Of a DNA stretch of 64,000 bases, positions 26,739 through 35,860 are shown one piece after another. Position 1 is the first letter of the stretch. Every line of letters starts with the position of its first letter. A program made the translations under genes and the position numbers. The stretch spans positions 62,001 to 126,000 of the forward strand of contig JABBOY010000003.1 of NCBI GenBank assembly GCA_012927585.1, written 5' to 3'. The stretch comes from Glaciimonas sp. (lineage in GTDB: Bacteria > Pseudomonadota > Gammaproteobacteria > Burkholderiales > Burkholderiaceae_D). Under the pieces are notes generated by a model. It ran no database searches, was not told where the DNA came from, and saw nothing but the letters and a program-made list of their open reading frames with translations.

Positions 26739-28516
26739 AATGTCACCCCGAGCGAAAAGTGCATGCGTACTTTCTTATCCGCCTGCCCGTAAGCGATATC
26801 CAGGTTGATCGGCCCGACCGGGCTGCGCCAACGCCCACCGACGCCATAACCCACTTTCGGTTTCAATGCGGCGACGGTATCGGCGGCGTTGCCGGCATCG
26901 ACAAACACCGCGGCACCCCATTGCGGCAGAAACCAATTCTGGTATTCGGCACTGCCGACCGCCAGATAACGCCCGCCGACAATGGCGGTGCCTTGCGCCA
27001 CGCCCAGCCCCTGATAAGCGTAACCGCGCACCGACTGATCGCCGCCGGCACGGAACAGGTAAGCGTCGGGAACGCCATCTTTGCTGCTTGACGCCAGCGC
27101 GCCTATTTCAGCACGCAAAACCACAATGCCTTTTTTCCCCAACGGGCTATACCGCACCACGCGTGCGGTGCTGCGCACAAAACTCTGATCGGTCAGCAAA
27201 CCGCCCACCGCGCCGCCGATTTGCGCGTGGATGATGCTGCCATCGGTCGGAAACAGCAAGCTGTCGGTATCGCGCCAGGTAACGCCATACGTCAATGGCA
27301 ATGACTGGCTGTTGCGCGGGGAAAATCCGTCGATTTCCTTTTGCTCGCGCAGGTATTCCAGCGTCAGGTTGCGCTCCAGGGTCGGCTTGCCCCAGATGCG
27401 TTTGGCTGAAATGCTGGAGACTTTGCCGACCTCGCCTTCGATGTCGCTGCGCACATACGACAAGCCGGTGCTGTACTGGACGCCGTCCTGCGTAAGCGGC
27501 AAATAGATGTCGGCGGTAGCCGACTGCTTTTTGGTTTCTAGCGTCAGCGCAGTCTTGAACTTCAGTTCCTGCTCCAGAAAATTCAAGTCTTCATACGTCA
27601 GCTTGGCGCGATTGCCGGTATTGGTGCTGTAACCGATCCCGATCCCGGATTTTTTGCGCTTGTTTTCCGTCACGGTTATGCGCACCGGCAGCGGTGCCGA
27701 CGACGCCGGCACAGTGCTGTCCGGCTCTGTTTGCATATCGATTTCGGCACTGACATCAACCCGGCTGAAATAGCCGCTGTCGAGCAAGTGCGCTTGCAAT
27801 TCCAGCAACGCCGCTTCGTCATACGGGTCACCCGGCTTAATCTTGTTTATGCGGCTGATGATGGTCACTGGATAACGTTGCAAACCATCAATTTTCAGCG
27901 CGCCAAAACGAATCTCCGGGCCGCTATCGATCACTACTTTCAGGGCCACCGTATGCGCCAGCGGATCGACGGTGGCGCGTGTTTGCGTCAAACGCGCACG
28001 CGGATAACGTTCCAGCAGCAGCTTGCGCAGCAAACCATTCTTGGCCGACTCCCACGCTGCCTGCCGGAACACCTGGCCCGGTGGCAGCGTCCAACCGCTG
28101 CGCAATTCGGCCACCTGCGGCTGGCTCGCAATCGCCCCTTCAAACGTCAAATCAACCGTATCCACCAGCGCCGGCGCGCCGGCTGCGATCGTAAATTGAA
28201 TCCGCCAAGCCTGGCCCTGCTGAGTAATCTCGGAAGTAATGCTCGGCGCATAAAAACCTTCAGTTGCCACCAGCGTCCTGATTTGTTCGGGCGCCTGACG
28301 GTACAGCCGCTGCAACTGCTCGGCATCGAGGCGCGGATTGTCGTGCCAGCGATTCAGGTCGAGATTTTTTTCCAGCACATCCTTTATGTTGGAGGGCGCA
28401 TCCAGCACCACTGCATATTCCAGATTGGCGGCATGGGCGTATACCGATAGCAGCAACAAACCAAGCGGCAACAGTCGCAGCATTCGCTGCACACAGCTAA
28501 AAATATTTCTGATCAT
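26735..28516 (-). CDS. tamA: Outer-membrane assembly protein TamA (Omp85 family)
   Basis: BamA-family outer-membrane beta-barrel (593 aa), partner of TamB. Signal peptide about residues 1-29 (cleavage after AHA); POTRA domains about 35-260, including the LQAHLLDSGYFSRVDV segment; surface-antigen barrel about 270-593 with the Omp85 RGY motif (SVRGYAYQGLG) and terminal phenylalanine (FSLGVTF). It is the first gene of a two-gene operon with tamB and is divergent from queC. Confidence 0.93.
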   Translation of the reverse strand: MIRNIFSCVQRMLRLLPLGLLLLSVYAHAANLEYAVVLDAPSNIKDVLEKNLDLNRWHDNPRLDAEQLQRLYRQAPEQIRTLVATEGFYAPSITSEITQQGQAWRIQFTIAAGAPALVDTVDLTFEGAIASQPQVAELRSGWTLPPGQVFRQAAWESAKNGLLRKLLLERYPRARLTQTRATVDPLAHTVALKVVIDSGPEIRFGALKIDGLQRYPVTIISRINKIKPGDPYDEAALLELQAHLLDSGYFSRVDVSAEIDMQTEPDSTVPASSAPLPVRITVTENKRKKSGIGIGYSTNTGNRAKLTYEDLNFLEQELKFKTALTLETKKQSATADIYLPLTQDGVQYSTGLSYVRSDIEGEVGKVSSISAKRIWGKPTLERNLTLEYLREQKEIDGFSPRNSQSLPLTYGVTWRDTDSLLFPTDGSIIHAQIGGAVGGLLTDQSFVRSTARVVRYSPLGKKGIVVLRAEIGALASSSKDGVPDAYLFRAGGDQSVRGYAYQGLGVAQGTAIVGGRYLAVGSAEYQNWFLPQWGAAVFVDAGNAADTVAALKPKVGYGVGGRWRSPVGPINLDIAYGQADKKVRMHFSLGVTF

Positions 28517-28614
28517 TACAAAATGTCCGTGGCTACCATAAGTTTGTATACTGAATTCTAATTCGGCTTCTGGGCCGATCTGTTACCGGACTCTTTATCC
28601 CTGAAGTTATACAG

Positions 28615-28685
28615 GGAGTATGGCAAAAAATACACTACTTACCGCATGTAAATAATGCGGAGTTACAAAATACTACAATATGTAT
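28615..28685 (-). repeat. Dispersed CGCAT/ATGCG palindromic repeat, copy 4 (inverted)
   Basis: Core TACCGCAT-GTAAATA-ATGCGGAG at 28640-28662. Read on the minus strand, ATACTCC starts 26 bp after ATGCG, as in the other copies, and the other box is ATACA at the expected 64-bp distance. It sits in the divergent tamA-queC promoter region. Confidence 0.75.
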
Positions 28686-28701
28686 ACTTCAGGAACACAC
28701 G

Positions 28702-29409
28702 ATGACGAACACTTTACCCAATGCCGCACTGGTGCTTTTCAGCGGCGGCCAGGACTCAACCACCTGCGTAGCGTGGGCACTCTCGCATTATGCAAAAGTC
28801 GAAACTATAGGCTTTGATTACGGTCAGCGCCACAGCATAGAACTGACGGTGCGCCCCACCGTGCTGCAACAATTGCGCACCCAATCGACCGACTGGGAGC
28901 GCAAACTGGGTGAAGATCACTTGATCGACCTTGGGCTGCTGGGCAAAATTTCAGATACTGCATTAACCCAAAACGTCGAAATCGCCATGCAGGAAAACGG
29001 CTTGCCCAACACTTTCGTGCCAGGGCGCAACTTGCTATTCATGATGGTGGCGGCCACGGTAGCGTACCGGCGCGGGCTGGACGTGCTGGTCGGCGGCATG
29101 TGCGAAACCGATTTTTCCGGCTACCCCGATTGCCGCGACGACAGCATGAAGGCGCTGCAAGTCGCGCTCAACCTCGGCATGGCAACCCGCCTCAAAATCG
29201 ATACGCCGCTGATGTGGATCGACAAACGCCAGACCTGGCAACTGGCACAGCAACTTGGCGGGCAAAAGCTAGTCGACCTGATCCGCACTGAAACCCACAC
29301 CTGCTACCTGGGCCAGCGCGGCACGCTGCACGACTGGGGCTACGGCTGCGGGACATGCCCAGCGTGCGCATTGCGGCAGCACGGCTACCGGGAATTTATA
29401 CGGAACTAG
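28702..29409 (+). CDS. queC: 7-Cyano-7-deazaguanine synthase
   Basis: Converts 7-carboxy-7-deazaguanine to preQ0 with ATP and ammonia in queuosine biosynthesis (235 aa). The PP-loop [13 protein letters not shown] lies at residues 11-23; the zinc-binding cysteines are CGTCPAC plus an upstream Cys near residue 197 ([10 protein letters not shown]). Start ATG 28702 follows CAGGA. The usual partners queD and queE are not in the window. Immediately downstream is the second copy of the hairpin-forming element, then the defence island; tRNA genes and deazaguanine genes are common neighbours of mobile DNA, but here queC is intact. Confidence 0.95.
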   Translation: MTNTLPNAALVLFSGGQDSTTCVAWALSHYAKVETIGFDYGQRHSIELTVRPTVLQQLRTQSTDWERKLGEDHLIDLGLLGKISDTALTQNVEIAMQENGLPNTFVPGRNLLFMMVAATVAYRRGLDVLVGGMCETDFSGYPDCRDDSMKALQVALNLGMATRLKIDTPLMWIDKRQTWQLAQQLGGQKLVDLIRTETHTCYLGQRGTLHDWGYGCGTCPACALRQHGYREFIRN

Positions 29410-29415
29410 GTTCGA

Positions 29416-29546
29416 CCCATTAGTTAGACCGGTCTACGGCCGGTAATAGACACTATTGGAACGGGGAATCCCCTCCCAATGAGTCGCTCCTTCGTCGCTC
29501 ACCGCCCGAAGGACGGAGTGTAAACCCGAGTCGGTTTTTTGATCAA
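29416..29546 (+). repeat. Hairpin-forming element of about 130 bp, copy 2 (left edge of defence island)
   Basis: About 131 bp homologous to 19905-20038, starting seven bases after the queC stop and ending in TTTTTTGATCAA. Stems: GGGG-AAT-CCCC at 29463-29473, and CCTTCG pairing with CGAAGG further on. The next protein-coding DNA is the HTH gene of the island. Confidence 0.7.
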
Positions 29547-29657
29547 AAGCTTAAAAACCATGTGTGCGAACGCGATTTATAACTTGTGCCAATCGAAGTT
29601 GTTTGTTTAAAATTTTTACACTATTCTGTCGTTATTTGTCCTAATTTCTCGATCACT

Positions 29658-29894
29658 ATGCCAAAAAGTACCGGCGAGGAGCACATCCTCACTATTAAAC
29701 AGGTCGCCGATTACTTAAAAGTCACTGAGCGGACGATCTATAGACCGGCTGCGGTCAAGAAGATCCCAGCTTTCAAGGTTGGCAGAATGTGGCGCTTTTT
29801 GCGCGCAGACATCGATGGTTGGATTACCCGGCAAACCTCCATGCAGCAAAATGGTGAAGGCACCAACTCACCGGACCGCGGCGACCAAAAATGA
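29658..29894 (+). CDS. Excisionase-like helix-turn-helix protein
   Basis: Small DNA-binding protein (78 aa) of the MerR/excisionase HTH_17 type: LTIKQVADYLKVTERTIY, then IPAFKVGRMWRF with the usual wing, then ADIDGWI. The ATG at 29658 is preferred to 29586 because the fold starts here. The stop overlaps the helicase start by four bases, so it is the first gene of the defence operon and a candidate regulator of it rather than a phage excisionase. The helix connecting region reads YRPAAVKK where relatives usually have a Leu-Ala run, a mild oddity. Confidence 0.8.
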   Translation: MPKSTGEEHILTIKQVADYLKVTERTIYRPAAVKKIPAFKVGRMWRFLRADIDGWITRQTSMQQNGEGTNSPDRGDQK

Positions 29895-32800
29895 AGCTTA
29901 TCCAAAACACCGGCACCGACCGCGTCATCGACCTGATTCGCCAGCACCTTAAGCGCGGAAGTCAGCTTGGCTGTGTAACCCCCACGTTCTCGCTCTTTGC
30001 TTTTGCCGAGTTGATCGAGTCGTTATCTACTTTAGAGAAAGTGCAGTTGATATTGCCCGCTGAGGATGGTGCGCTTGAATTCCTTGGAAGTGATGGCGAC
30101 CGCGCTGCCCGTAACCGCTTGCAAACGCGTTGGCTGGCTCTTCGGTGCGCCCAGTGGGTGAGCGACAAAGTGGAGCTGCGCCGCGCGCTTGGCAACGTGC
30201 CTCAAGGGGCAGCGGTGTTAAGCAATGCGCAAGCAAAGCCCGAGCAAGTGGTGCTAGGTTCCTTTGCCTTCAGCACGGATGGTTTAGGGTTGACTCCTGG
30301 TAATCCCTTGAATCTGATTCAAGCATCGGAGTCATCCGATGAAGCAACCCAGCTCGCCCAGTGGTTCGACAATCAATGGGCTGCTTTGCGCTCGCAGCCC
30401 AATACACGCGCAGCCCTGATTCAAGCCTTGCAGTCCATTGGCGAGCAGCGCGACGCCGTTACCGTTTATGCACTCATGCTGCATCACGTTTTCCGTGACA
30501 GCGGCGAAGAGATGGACGAGGAGCGCATCGTCAAATCCGCCACGGGTATCCGCAATACCGAGGTCTGGAAGAAGCTCTTCAAGTTTCAGCGCGACGGCGT
30601 TGTCGGCGCGATAGACAAGCTGAACCGCTTTGGCGGTTGCATCATTGCTGACAGCGTAGGTTTGGGCAAAACCTTCGAGGCATTGGCGATCATCAAATAT
30701 CACGAGCTGCGCAATGACCGCGTGCTGGTTCTGGCACCCAAGCGCCTGCGCGACAACTGGACACTCTACAAGTCCAACGACAAGCGCAATGTGTTGGCCG
30801 CTGACCGCCTCAACTACGACGTACTGAACCATACCGATCTTTCACGCGATGGCGGTTCTTCAGGCGACATTGATTTATCCAACGTGAACTGGGGCAATTA
30901 CGACCTGGTGGTGATCGACGAATCGCACAATTTCCGCAACAAGTCCACGCACAAGGGAAAAGAGTCCCGCTACGACCGCCTCATGCGCAGGATTATTCAG
31001 GAGGGCGTAAAAACGCGCGTGCTCATGCTGTCGGCCACCCCGGTCAACAACCGCCTGGCCGACCTGCGCAACCAGATAGCCTTTGTTACCGAAGGGGATG
31101 ACACTGCGTTGTTAGAACATGGCATTGCCAGCATAGAAGCGACCACGCGCAAAGCGCAAGCCCAGTTCAATCGCTGGCTGACTCTGGGCGAGTTGGACAA
31201 GACCCCGGCCAAGCTGATCGAAATGCTCGGCTTCGACTATTTCACACTACTTGACCATCTCACCATCGCCCGTTCGCGTCGGCATGTCGAAAAGTATTAC
31301 GGTACCAGTGAAACAGGTCGTTTCCCGGATCGCCTTGCGCCGATCAATATCAAAGCCGACGTCGATTCGGCTGGAAAATTTCGCGCTATCCGGGACATTA
31401 ATCAGGAAATCCGCCGCCTCAATCTGGCCAGCTATGCGCCTTTGCGCTATGTACTGCCGCACAAGCAGGCTGCCTACGACGCCAAATACAGCACCCAGAT
31501 ACGCGGCGGCGAGAGTTTCTTTCGCCAGTCAGATCGTGAAGAGAGTTTGATTCACCTGCTGCGCATTAACGTGCTCAAGCGGATGGAAAGCGCAGTTTCC
31601 TCGTTCACGCTGACCGTCCAGCGGCAACTCAAAGATGTGGAAGCTACGTTGGCCCATATCGAAGCGCACATCGAGGGCATTGAGGAAATCGACATCGCCG
31701 ACGTGGACATCGATGACCCGGCCTTCGAGACCTTGCTGGTTGGTCGCAAGGTTAAGGTGCTGCTGGGCGATGTTGATCTGATTCGCTGGAAACAGGACCT
31801 AGGCGAAGATCGCGACCGTTTGGCCACCCTGCTCGCTGCAGCCAATCAGGTCGATGCCAGCCGCGACGCCAAACTCGCCGCGCTGCGCGCTATGGTTGAA
31901 AAGAAATGTCGCAACCCGATCAACGCAGGAAATCGCAAAATTATCATTTTCACCGCCTTTTCCGACACCGCCCAGTATCTCTACGCGCAATTAGCCCCTT
32001 GGGCCAAGAGCACACTGGGTATTGAATCGGCGCTAGTGACAGGCAGCGCCGGCATCCAGACTACGCTTCCCGGTCTGCGGAAAAATATGGGCAATGTTTT
32101 ATCTGCATTTGCGCCCCGCGCCAAAGAGCGACCCGCCGAGCTGGCAGATGAGGGCGAAATAGATCTACTCATAGCCACCGACTGCATATCAGAAGGACAG
32201 AACCTGCAAGATTGCGACTGGTTGATTAACTACGACATCCACTGGAACCCGGTGCGCATCATCCAGCGCTTCGGTCGGATCGACCGCATTGGCTCGCGCA
32301 ACCAGAGTATTCAGCTCGTCAATTTCTGGCCGAACATGGAGCTGGAGGAATACATCAACCTCGAACAGAGGGTGAGCGGCCGCATGGTGCTGCTGGATAT
32401 TTCCGCCACCGGTGAAGAAAACCTCATCGAGCAACAGTCCGGTAACCCGATGAACGATCTGGAATACCGGCGCAAGCAACTGCTCAAGCTACAAGACACT
32501 GTCATTGATCTGGAAGATTTATCGAGTGGCGTATCGATCACCGACCTGACGCTCACCGATTTCCGCATCGACCTTGCCCAATATCTCAAGGGTCATCCGG
32601 GTAAGCTGGAAAGCCTGCCACTGGGCGCGTATGCGGTCGCGACCAGCAGCGATGCCGATATTCCACCTGGCATCATCTTTTGCCTGCGTGCAGAAGGCGC
32701 GACTGCACAGAAAGCGAGTGAGACGGGCTACCCTTTGGCCCCTTACTACCTGGTGCATGTTGGCGACGACGGGAGTGTGCTCTTGCCGTACACCCAGACC

Positions 32801-33142
32801 AAACGCATTCTCGACCACCTCAAGCGCCTGGCTTTGGAGCGCGACCTGCCCGATGCTGCCGCAGCCAATCGTTTTGATAAAGCTACCAAAGATGGCGAAG
32901 ACATGCGGTACGCGCAAAAACTGCTTGCTGCCGCTGTGGCTTCAGTGGTCGGCAAGAATGAAGAGCGCGCTGTCGCCAGCCTATTCTCGACGGGTGGCAC
33001 ACACGCGATGAAGGGGGAATTTGCAGGCAGCAATGATTTTGAGGTAGTGGCCTTCCTGGTCGTGTTGGGCGAGGACGGTGCAGGATATCATCGCCGCGCT
33101 GGAGCTCCCTGGCAGTTGCCGGGTAGATCAGCGCGTGCCTAA
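29891..33142 (+). CDS. SNF2/DEAD-type helicase with degenerate PLD-like N-terminus
   Basis: Large superfamily 2 ATPase (1083 aa). The N-terminal 170 residues look like the phospholipase-D-like module found on some helicases (GSFAFSTDGLGLTPGNPLN resembles the GSxNFTxxGL turn), but the HxK catalytic motif is not visible, so it may only bind DNA. The helicase core has Walker A DSVGLGKT near 252, DESH near 343, SATPVNN near 380, and motifs V/VI ATDCISEGQNLQ near 761 and QRFGRIDRIG near 790. Translationally coupled to the HTH gene. In this setting it probably serves anti-phage defence together with the restriction genes downstream. Confidence 0.88.
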   Translation: MKLIQNTGTDRVIDLIRQHLKRGSQLGCVTPTFSLFAFAELIESLSTLEKVQLILPAEDGALEFLGSDGDRAARNRLQTRWLALRCAQWVSDKVELRRALGNVPQGAAVLSNAQAKPEQVVLGSFAFSTDGLGLTPGNPLNLIQASESSDEATQLAQWFDNQWAALRSQPNTRAALIQALQSIGEQRDAVTVYALMLHHVFRDSGEEMDEERIVKSATGIRNTEVWKKLFKFQRDGVVGAIDKLNRFGGCIIADSVGLGKTFEALAIIKYHELRNDRVLVLAPKRLRDNWTLYKSNDKRNVLAADRLNYDVLNHTDLSRDGGSSGDIDLSNVNWGNYDLVVIDESHNFRNKSTHKGKESRYDRLMRRIIQEGVKTRVLMLSATPVNNRLADLRNQIAFVTEGDDTALLEHGIASIEATTRKAQAQFNRWLTLGELDKTPAKLIEMLGFDYFTLLDHLTIARSRRHVEKYYGTSETGRFPDRLAPINIKADVDSAGKFRAIRDINQEIRRLNLASYAPLRYVLPHKQAAYDAKYSTQIRGGESFFRQSDREESLIHLLRINVLKRMESAVSSFTLTVQRQLKDVEATLAHIEAHIEGIEEIDIADVDIDDPAFETLLVGRKVKVLLGDVDLIRWKQDLGEDRDRLATLLAAANQVDASRDAKLAALRAMVEKKCRNPINAGNRKIIIFTAFSDTAQYLYAQLAPWAKSTLGIESALVTGSAGIQTTLPGLRKNMGNVLSAFAPRAKERPAELADEGEIDLLIATDCISEGQNLQDCDWLINYDIHWNPVRIIQRFGRIDRIGSRNQSIQLVNFWPNMELEEYINLEQRVSGRMVLLDISATGEENLIEQQSGNPMNDLEYRRKQLLKLQDTVIDLEDLSSGVSITDLTLTDFRIDLAQYLKGHPGKLESLPLGAYAVATSSDADIPPGIIFCLRAEGATAQKASETGYPLAPYYLVHVGDDGSVLLPYTQTKRILDHLKRLALERDLPDAAAANRFDKATKDGEDMRYAQKLLAAAVASVVGKNEERAVASLFSTGGTHAMKGEFAGSNDFEVVAFLVVLGEDGAGYHRRAGAPWQLPGRSARA

Positions 33143-33845
33143 GAAACTATTGGTTGAAAACGGTGCGCCGACCGCCGGCGACAAGCGCCAGATCAACGAC
33201 AGCATTGAGGAAATCCAATGGCTGGCAGCACTCAAGCCCAACACCATTGGCGTGCCCTTGTATCGAGACGACGTGCGCGAGTACTTGGAAATCGCCGTGT
33301 TGAGCGTCACGTTAAGAGGTGCATACGATAAACCGGCGAAGGCCGGAAGGTTGGCCGAACTTGTGCACCGCGCCGTGCCTTATCCGATGGTTCTGTTGTT
33401 GAACTCGGAGCAGACCCTGATGCTTTCCCTGGCTCACAAGCGCTGGGCGCAGAACGAAGTGGGTAAAGTGGTGCTGGACGGCGGCATGGTTGAAGTCGCG
33501 CTTCCAGGTGCTGCGCCAGCATCTGCCGTCGAGAGTGCGTTCATGCGGGTGTTGGCGCTGGGGCACCAACCCCAAGCAACGCTCTATGCGCTCTATCAGG
33601 GCTGGATGGACAACTTGGAGGCACTGCTGGCTGCGAGGTTAACAGGCAATTTCAAGGACGCAAACAACCCGGAACAAGCCGCCGTCCGCAGGCAAGGTTT
33701 ACAGGATTGCCAGCGGCTGGAACTTGAGGCTGTGAGCTTGCGTGCAAGAGCGGCTAAAGAAAAACAACTGGCGCGACAGGTGGAACTCAACCTGGCGCTT
33801 AAGCGTGTGCAGGCCCAACTGGCCGCAGCGCGCGAACAGCTATGA
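33078..33845 (+). CDS. DUF4391-family protein
   Basis: Uncharacterised 255-aa protein matching what I know as DUF4391: RVPKKLLVENGAPT, the DKRQINDSIEEIQWLAALKP segment, EYLEIAVLSVTLR and ELVHRAVPYPMVL. These proteins are typically found between helicase and type III methyltransferase genes. The C-terminal 60 residues form a charged coiled coil. Start GTG 33078 with GAGG just upstream overlaps the helicase gene by 65 bases, an unusually long overlap; the next downstream starts would delete conserved residues. The stop overlaps the methyltransferase start by four bases. Biochemical role unknown. Confidence 0.8.
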   Translation: MQDIIAALELPGSCRVDQRVPKKLLVENGAPTAGDKRQINDSIEEIQWLAALKPNTIGVPLYRDDVREYLEIAVLSVTLRGAYDKPAKAGRLAELVHRAVPYPMVLLLNSEQTLMLSLAHKRWAQNEVGKVVLDGGMVEVALPGAAPASAVESAFMRVLALGHQPQATLYALYQGWMDNLEALLAARLTGNFKDANNPEQAAVRRQGLQDCQRLELEAVSLRARAAKEKQLARQVELNLALKRVQAQLAAAREQL

Positions 33846-35818
33846 AAATTGAAGCAATCATGGAGAAGAACATGCAAAAAATCGAAGCCAGCAGCCCGGA
33901 AGCCAAGTCTGCGGACATCGTGGCCAGAAATATCGCCCAGCTCAGGGCACTGTTCCCCGAACTGATTTCTGAGATCACAGGTGGTGTCGCGATCAATGTG
34001 GAGGTTTTAAAAGCCTTAGTAGACGACAAGACCGTCACCGATGCCGACGAGAAATACGGCCTTAATTGGCACGGCAAGCGTCGTGCCCGACAACTGGCGC
34101 TTACGCCAAGCACCGGCACCCTTCGCCCCTGCAAGGATGAAAGCGTAGATTGGGAAACTACGCAGAACCTGATTATCGAGGGCGACAACCTCGAAGTGCT
34201 GAAGCTGCTGCAAAAGAGCTATGCGGGAAAGGTGAAGCTTATCTACATTGATCCTCCCTACAACACCGGTAACGACTTCGTGTATCCGGACAATTTTCAG
34301 GACAATATTAAGAACTATTTGGAGCTAACCGGACAAGTTGAAGGTAAGGTAAAGATCAGCAGTAATACTGAAGCCAGCGGGCGGTTTCATACGGACTGGT
34401 TAAATATGTTGTACCCGAGATTAAAACTTGCTCGAAATTTACTACGAGAAGACGGCGTTTTATTTGTAAGTATTGACGATAACGAAGTGGCTAATCTTCG
34501 CAAACTTTGTGACGAAATTTTTGGAGAAGAAAATCTATTGCAAGAACTTGTATGGAAACGGCATGCTGGAGGTGGTAATGATGCGAAATATTTCGCAACA
34601 GATCATGAATATATTTTAGCCTATGCAAAAAGCAAAGTTAATATTGATTGCCTGAGAATGCCGTTATCCGAACAGGATAAAAAAGACTATATCTTCAAAG
34701 ACAAGCACCTTGATAACTTAGGGCCATTCAAAACTAAGTCGTTTAGCCGGATGAGGCCAGATGATCCTCGTCCTACACTTACTTATGCTATTAAAGCGCC
34801 AGACGGCTCAATTCTTACCGATACATGGAAATGGGAGCAAGCGAGATTTTTGGAGGCGCTAGCGAACGAAAAGGTTCAAATTCGGAGGGACCGAAACGGA
34901 AAGTGGCAGGTTGAATATAAGATTTATCTTTACTCAAGCGATGAAAAAGGCGACCAAGAAAAAGAGGAGAAAACAAAAGTTCCACGATCATTACTACTCG
35001 ATGTAGAAAGGAATTCTGAAGGTAAACGTCAGTTGCGGGATCTGTTTGGAGTAGATAACGTTTTTAGCAATCCAAAGCCCATCGGACTTATTAGACATCT
35101 ATTGTCGTTTGGTGCAAGTCATGACAGTTTGATCTTGGACTTTTTTGCCGGTTCTGGAACTACAGCACACTCTGTTTTGGCTGAAAACGCTTCTGACGGT
35201 GGTAAGCGAAAATATATTCTGGTCCAACTTCCAGAACCTCTGGATTCCGCGAACAAAGATCAAAAAAATGCTGCAGAATTTTGCGAAAAAATTGGCAAGC
35301 CACACAAAATTTCCGAATTAACAAAAGAGCGTCTTCGCCGCGCTGGCAAGAAAATGAGGGATGAAAACCCTACCATCGCAGGGGACGTTGGCTTTCGCGC
35401 CTTCACACTCGATACTTCCAATATCCGTGCCTGGAACCCTGATCACGAAAATTTAGAGAAAACATTGATTGATCATATAGAGCATATTAATCCTGGGCGA
35501 TCCGAGGCCGATATTGTGTATGAACTTCTTCTAAAGCTAGGTATTGATTTGTGCGTACCATTTGAAGCGCGCCAAGTTGCGGGCAAAACGGTCGGTGCAG
35601 TTGGCGGAGGGGTTTTGCTAATTTGCTTGGCCGAATCCATCAACCGAGATGAAGTTGAAACGCTGGCGCAAGGTATTGTCGCCTGGCACAAGGAACTCGT
35701 CCCGGCTGGCGATACGACTTGCATTTTCCGCGACAATGCTTTTGCTGATGACGTAGCGAAAACAAATCTAGTTGCAATTCTTGAGCAATATGGACTGATG
35801 AATGTACGAAGCGTTTAA
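33842..35818 (+). CDS. Type III-like site-specific DNA-methyltransferase (Mod)
   Basis: Predicted adenine N6 methyltransferase (658 aa), beta-class order: catalytic DPPYNTG near residue 137 comes before the AdoMet motif FFAGSGTTAH near 435. The stretch between them (about 220-400) is the target-recognition domain. Its DNA, about 34400-35350, is visibly more AT-rich than the ends of the gene, as expected for a swapped recognition module. The C-terminal part (NIRAWNPD onward) matches type III Mod proteins. Coupled to the DUF4391 gene by a four-base overlap. It would protect host sites and guide the restriction subunit encoded downstream. Confidence 0.92.
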   Translation: MKIEAIMEKNMQKIEASSPEAKSADIVARNIAQLRALFPELISEITGGVAINVEVLKALVDDKTVTDADEKYGLNWHGKRRARQLALTPSTGTLRPCKDESVDWETTQNLIIEGDNLEVLKLLQKSYAGKVKLIYIDPPYNTGNDFVYPDNFQDNIKNYLELTGQVEGKVKISSNTEASGRFHTDWLNMLYPRLKLARNLLREDGVLFVSIDDNEVANLRKLCDEIFGEENLLQELVWKRHAGGGNDAKYFATDHEYILAYAKSKVNIDCLRMPLSEQDKKDYIFKDKHLDNLGPFKTKSFSRMRPDDPRPTLTYAIKAPDGSILTDTWKWEQARFLEALANEKVQIRRDRNGKWQVEYKIYLYSSDEKGDQEKEEKTKVPRSLLLDVERNSEGKRQLRDLFGVDNVFSNPKPIGLIRHLLSFGASHDSLILDFFAGSGTTAHSVLAENASDGGKRKYILVQLPEPLDSANKDQKNAAEFCEKIGKPHKISELTKERLRRAGKKMRDENPTIAGDVGFRAFTLDTSNIRAWNPDHENLEKTLIDHIEHINPGRSEADIVYELLLKLGIDLCVPFEARQVAGKTVGAVGGGVLLICLAESINRDEVETLAQGIVAWHKELVPAGDTTCIFRDNAFADDVAKTNLVAILEQYGLMNVRSV

Positions 35819-35860
35819 CAATAAGAGCGGGGAAATTTTATCAACCCTTGGAGAACTGAA

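Noticed and set aside
29658..29894. The HTH gene as a phage excisionase with a nearby integrase
   Set aside because: No integrase or attachment-site pair is visible, and the gene is translationally coupled to the helicase.
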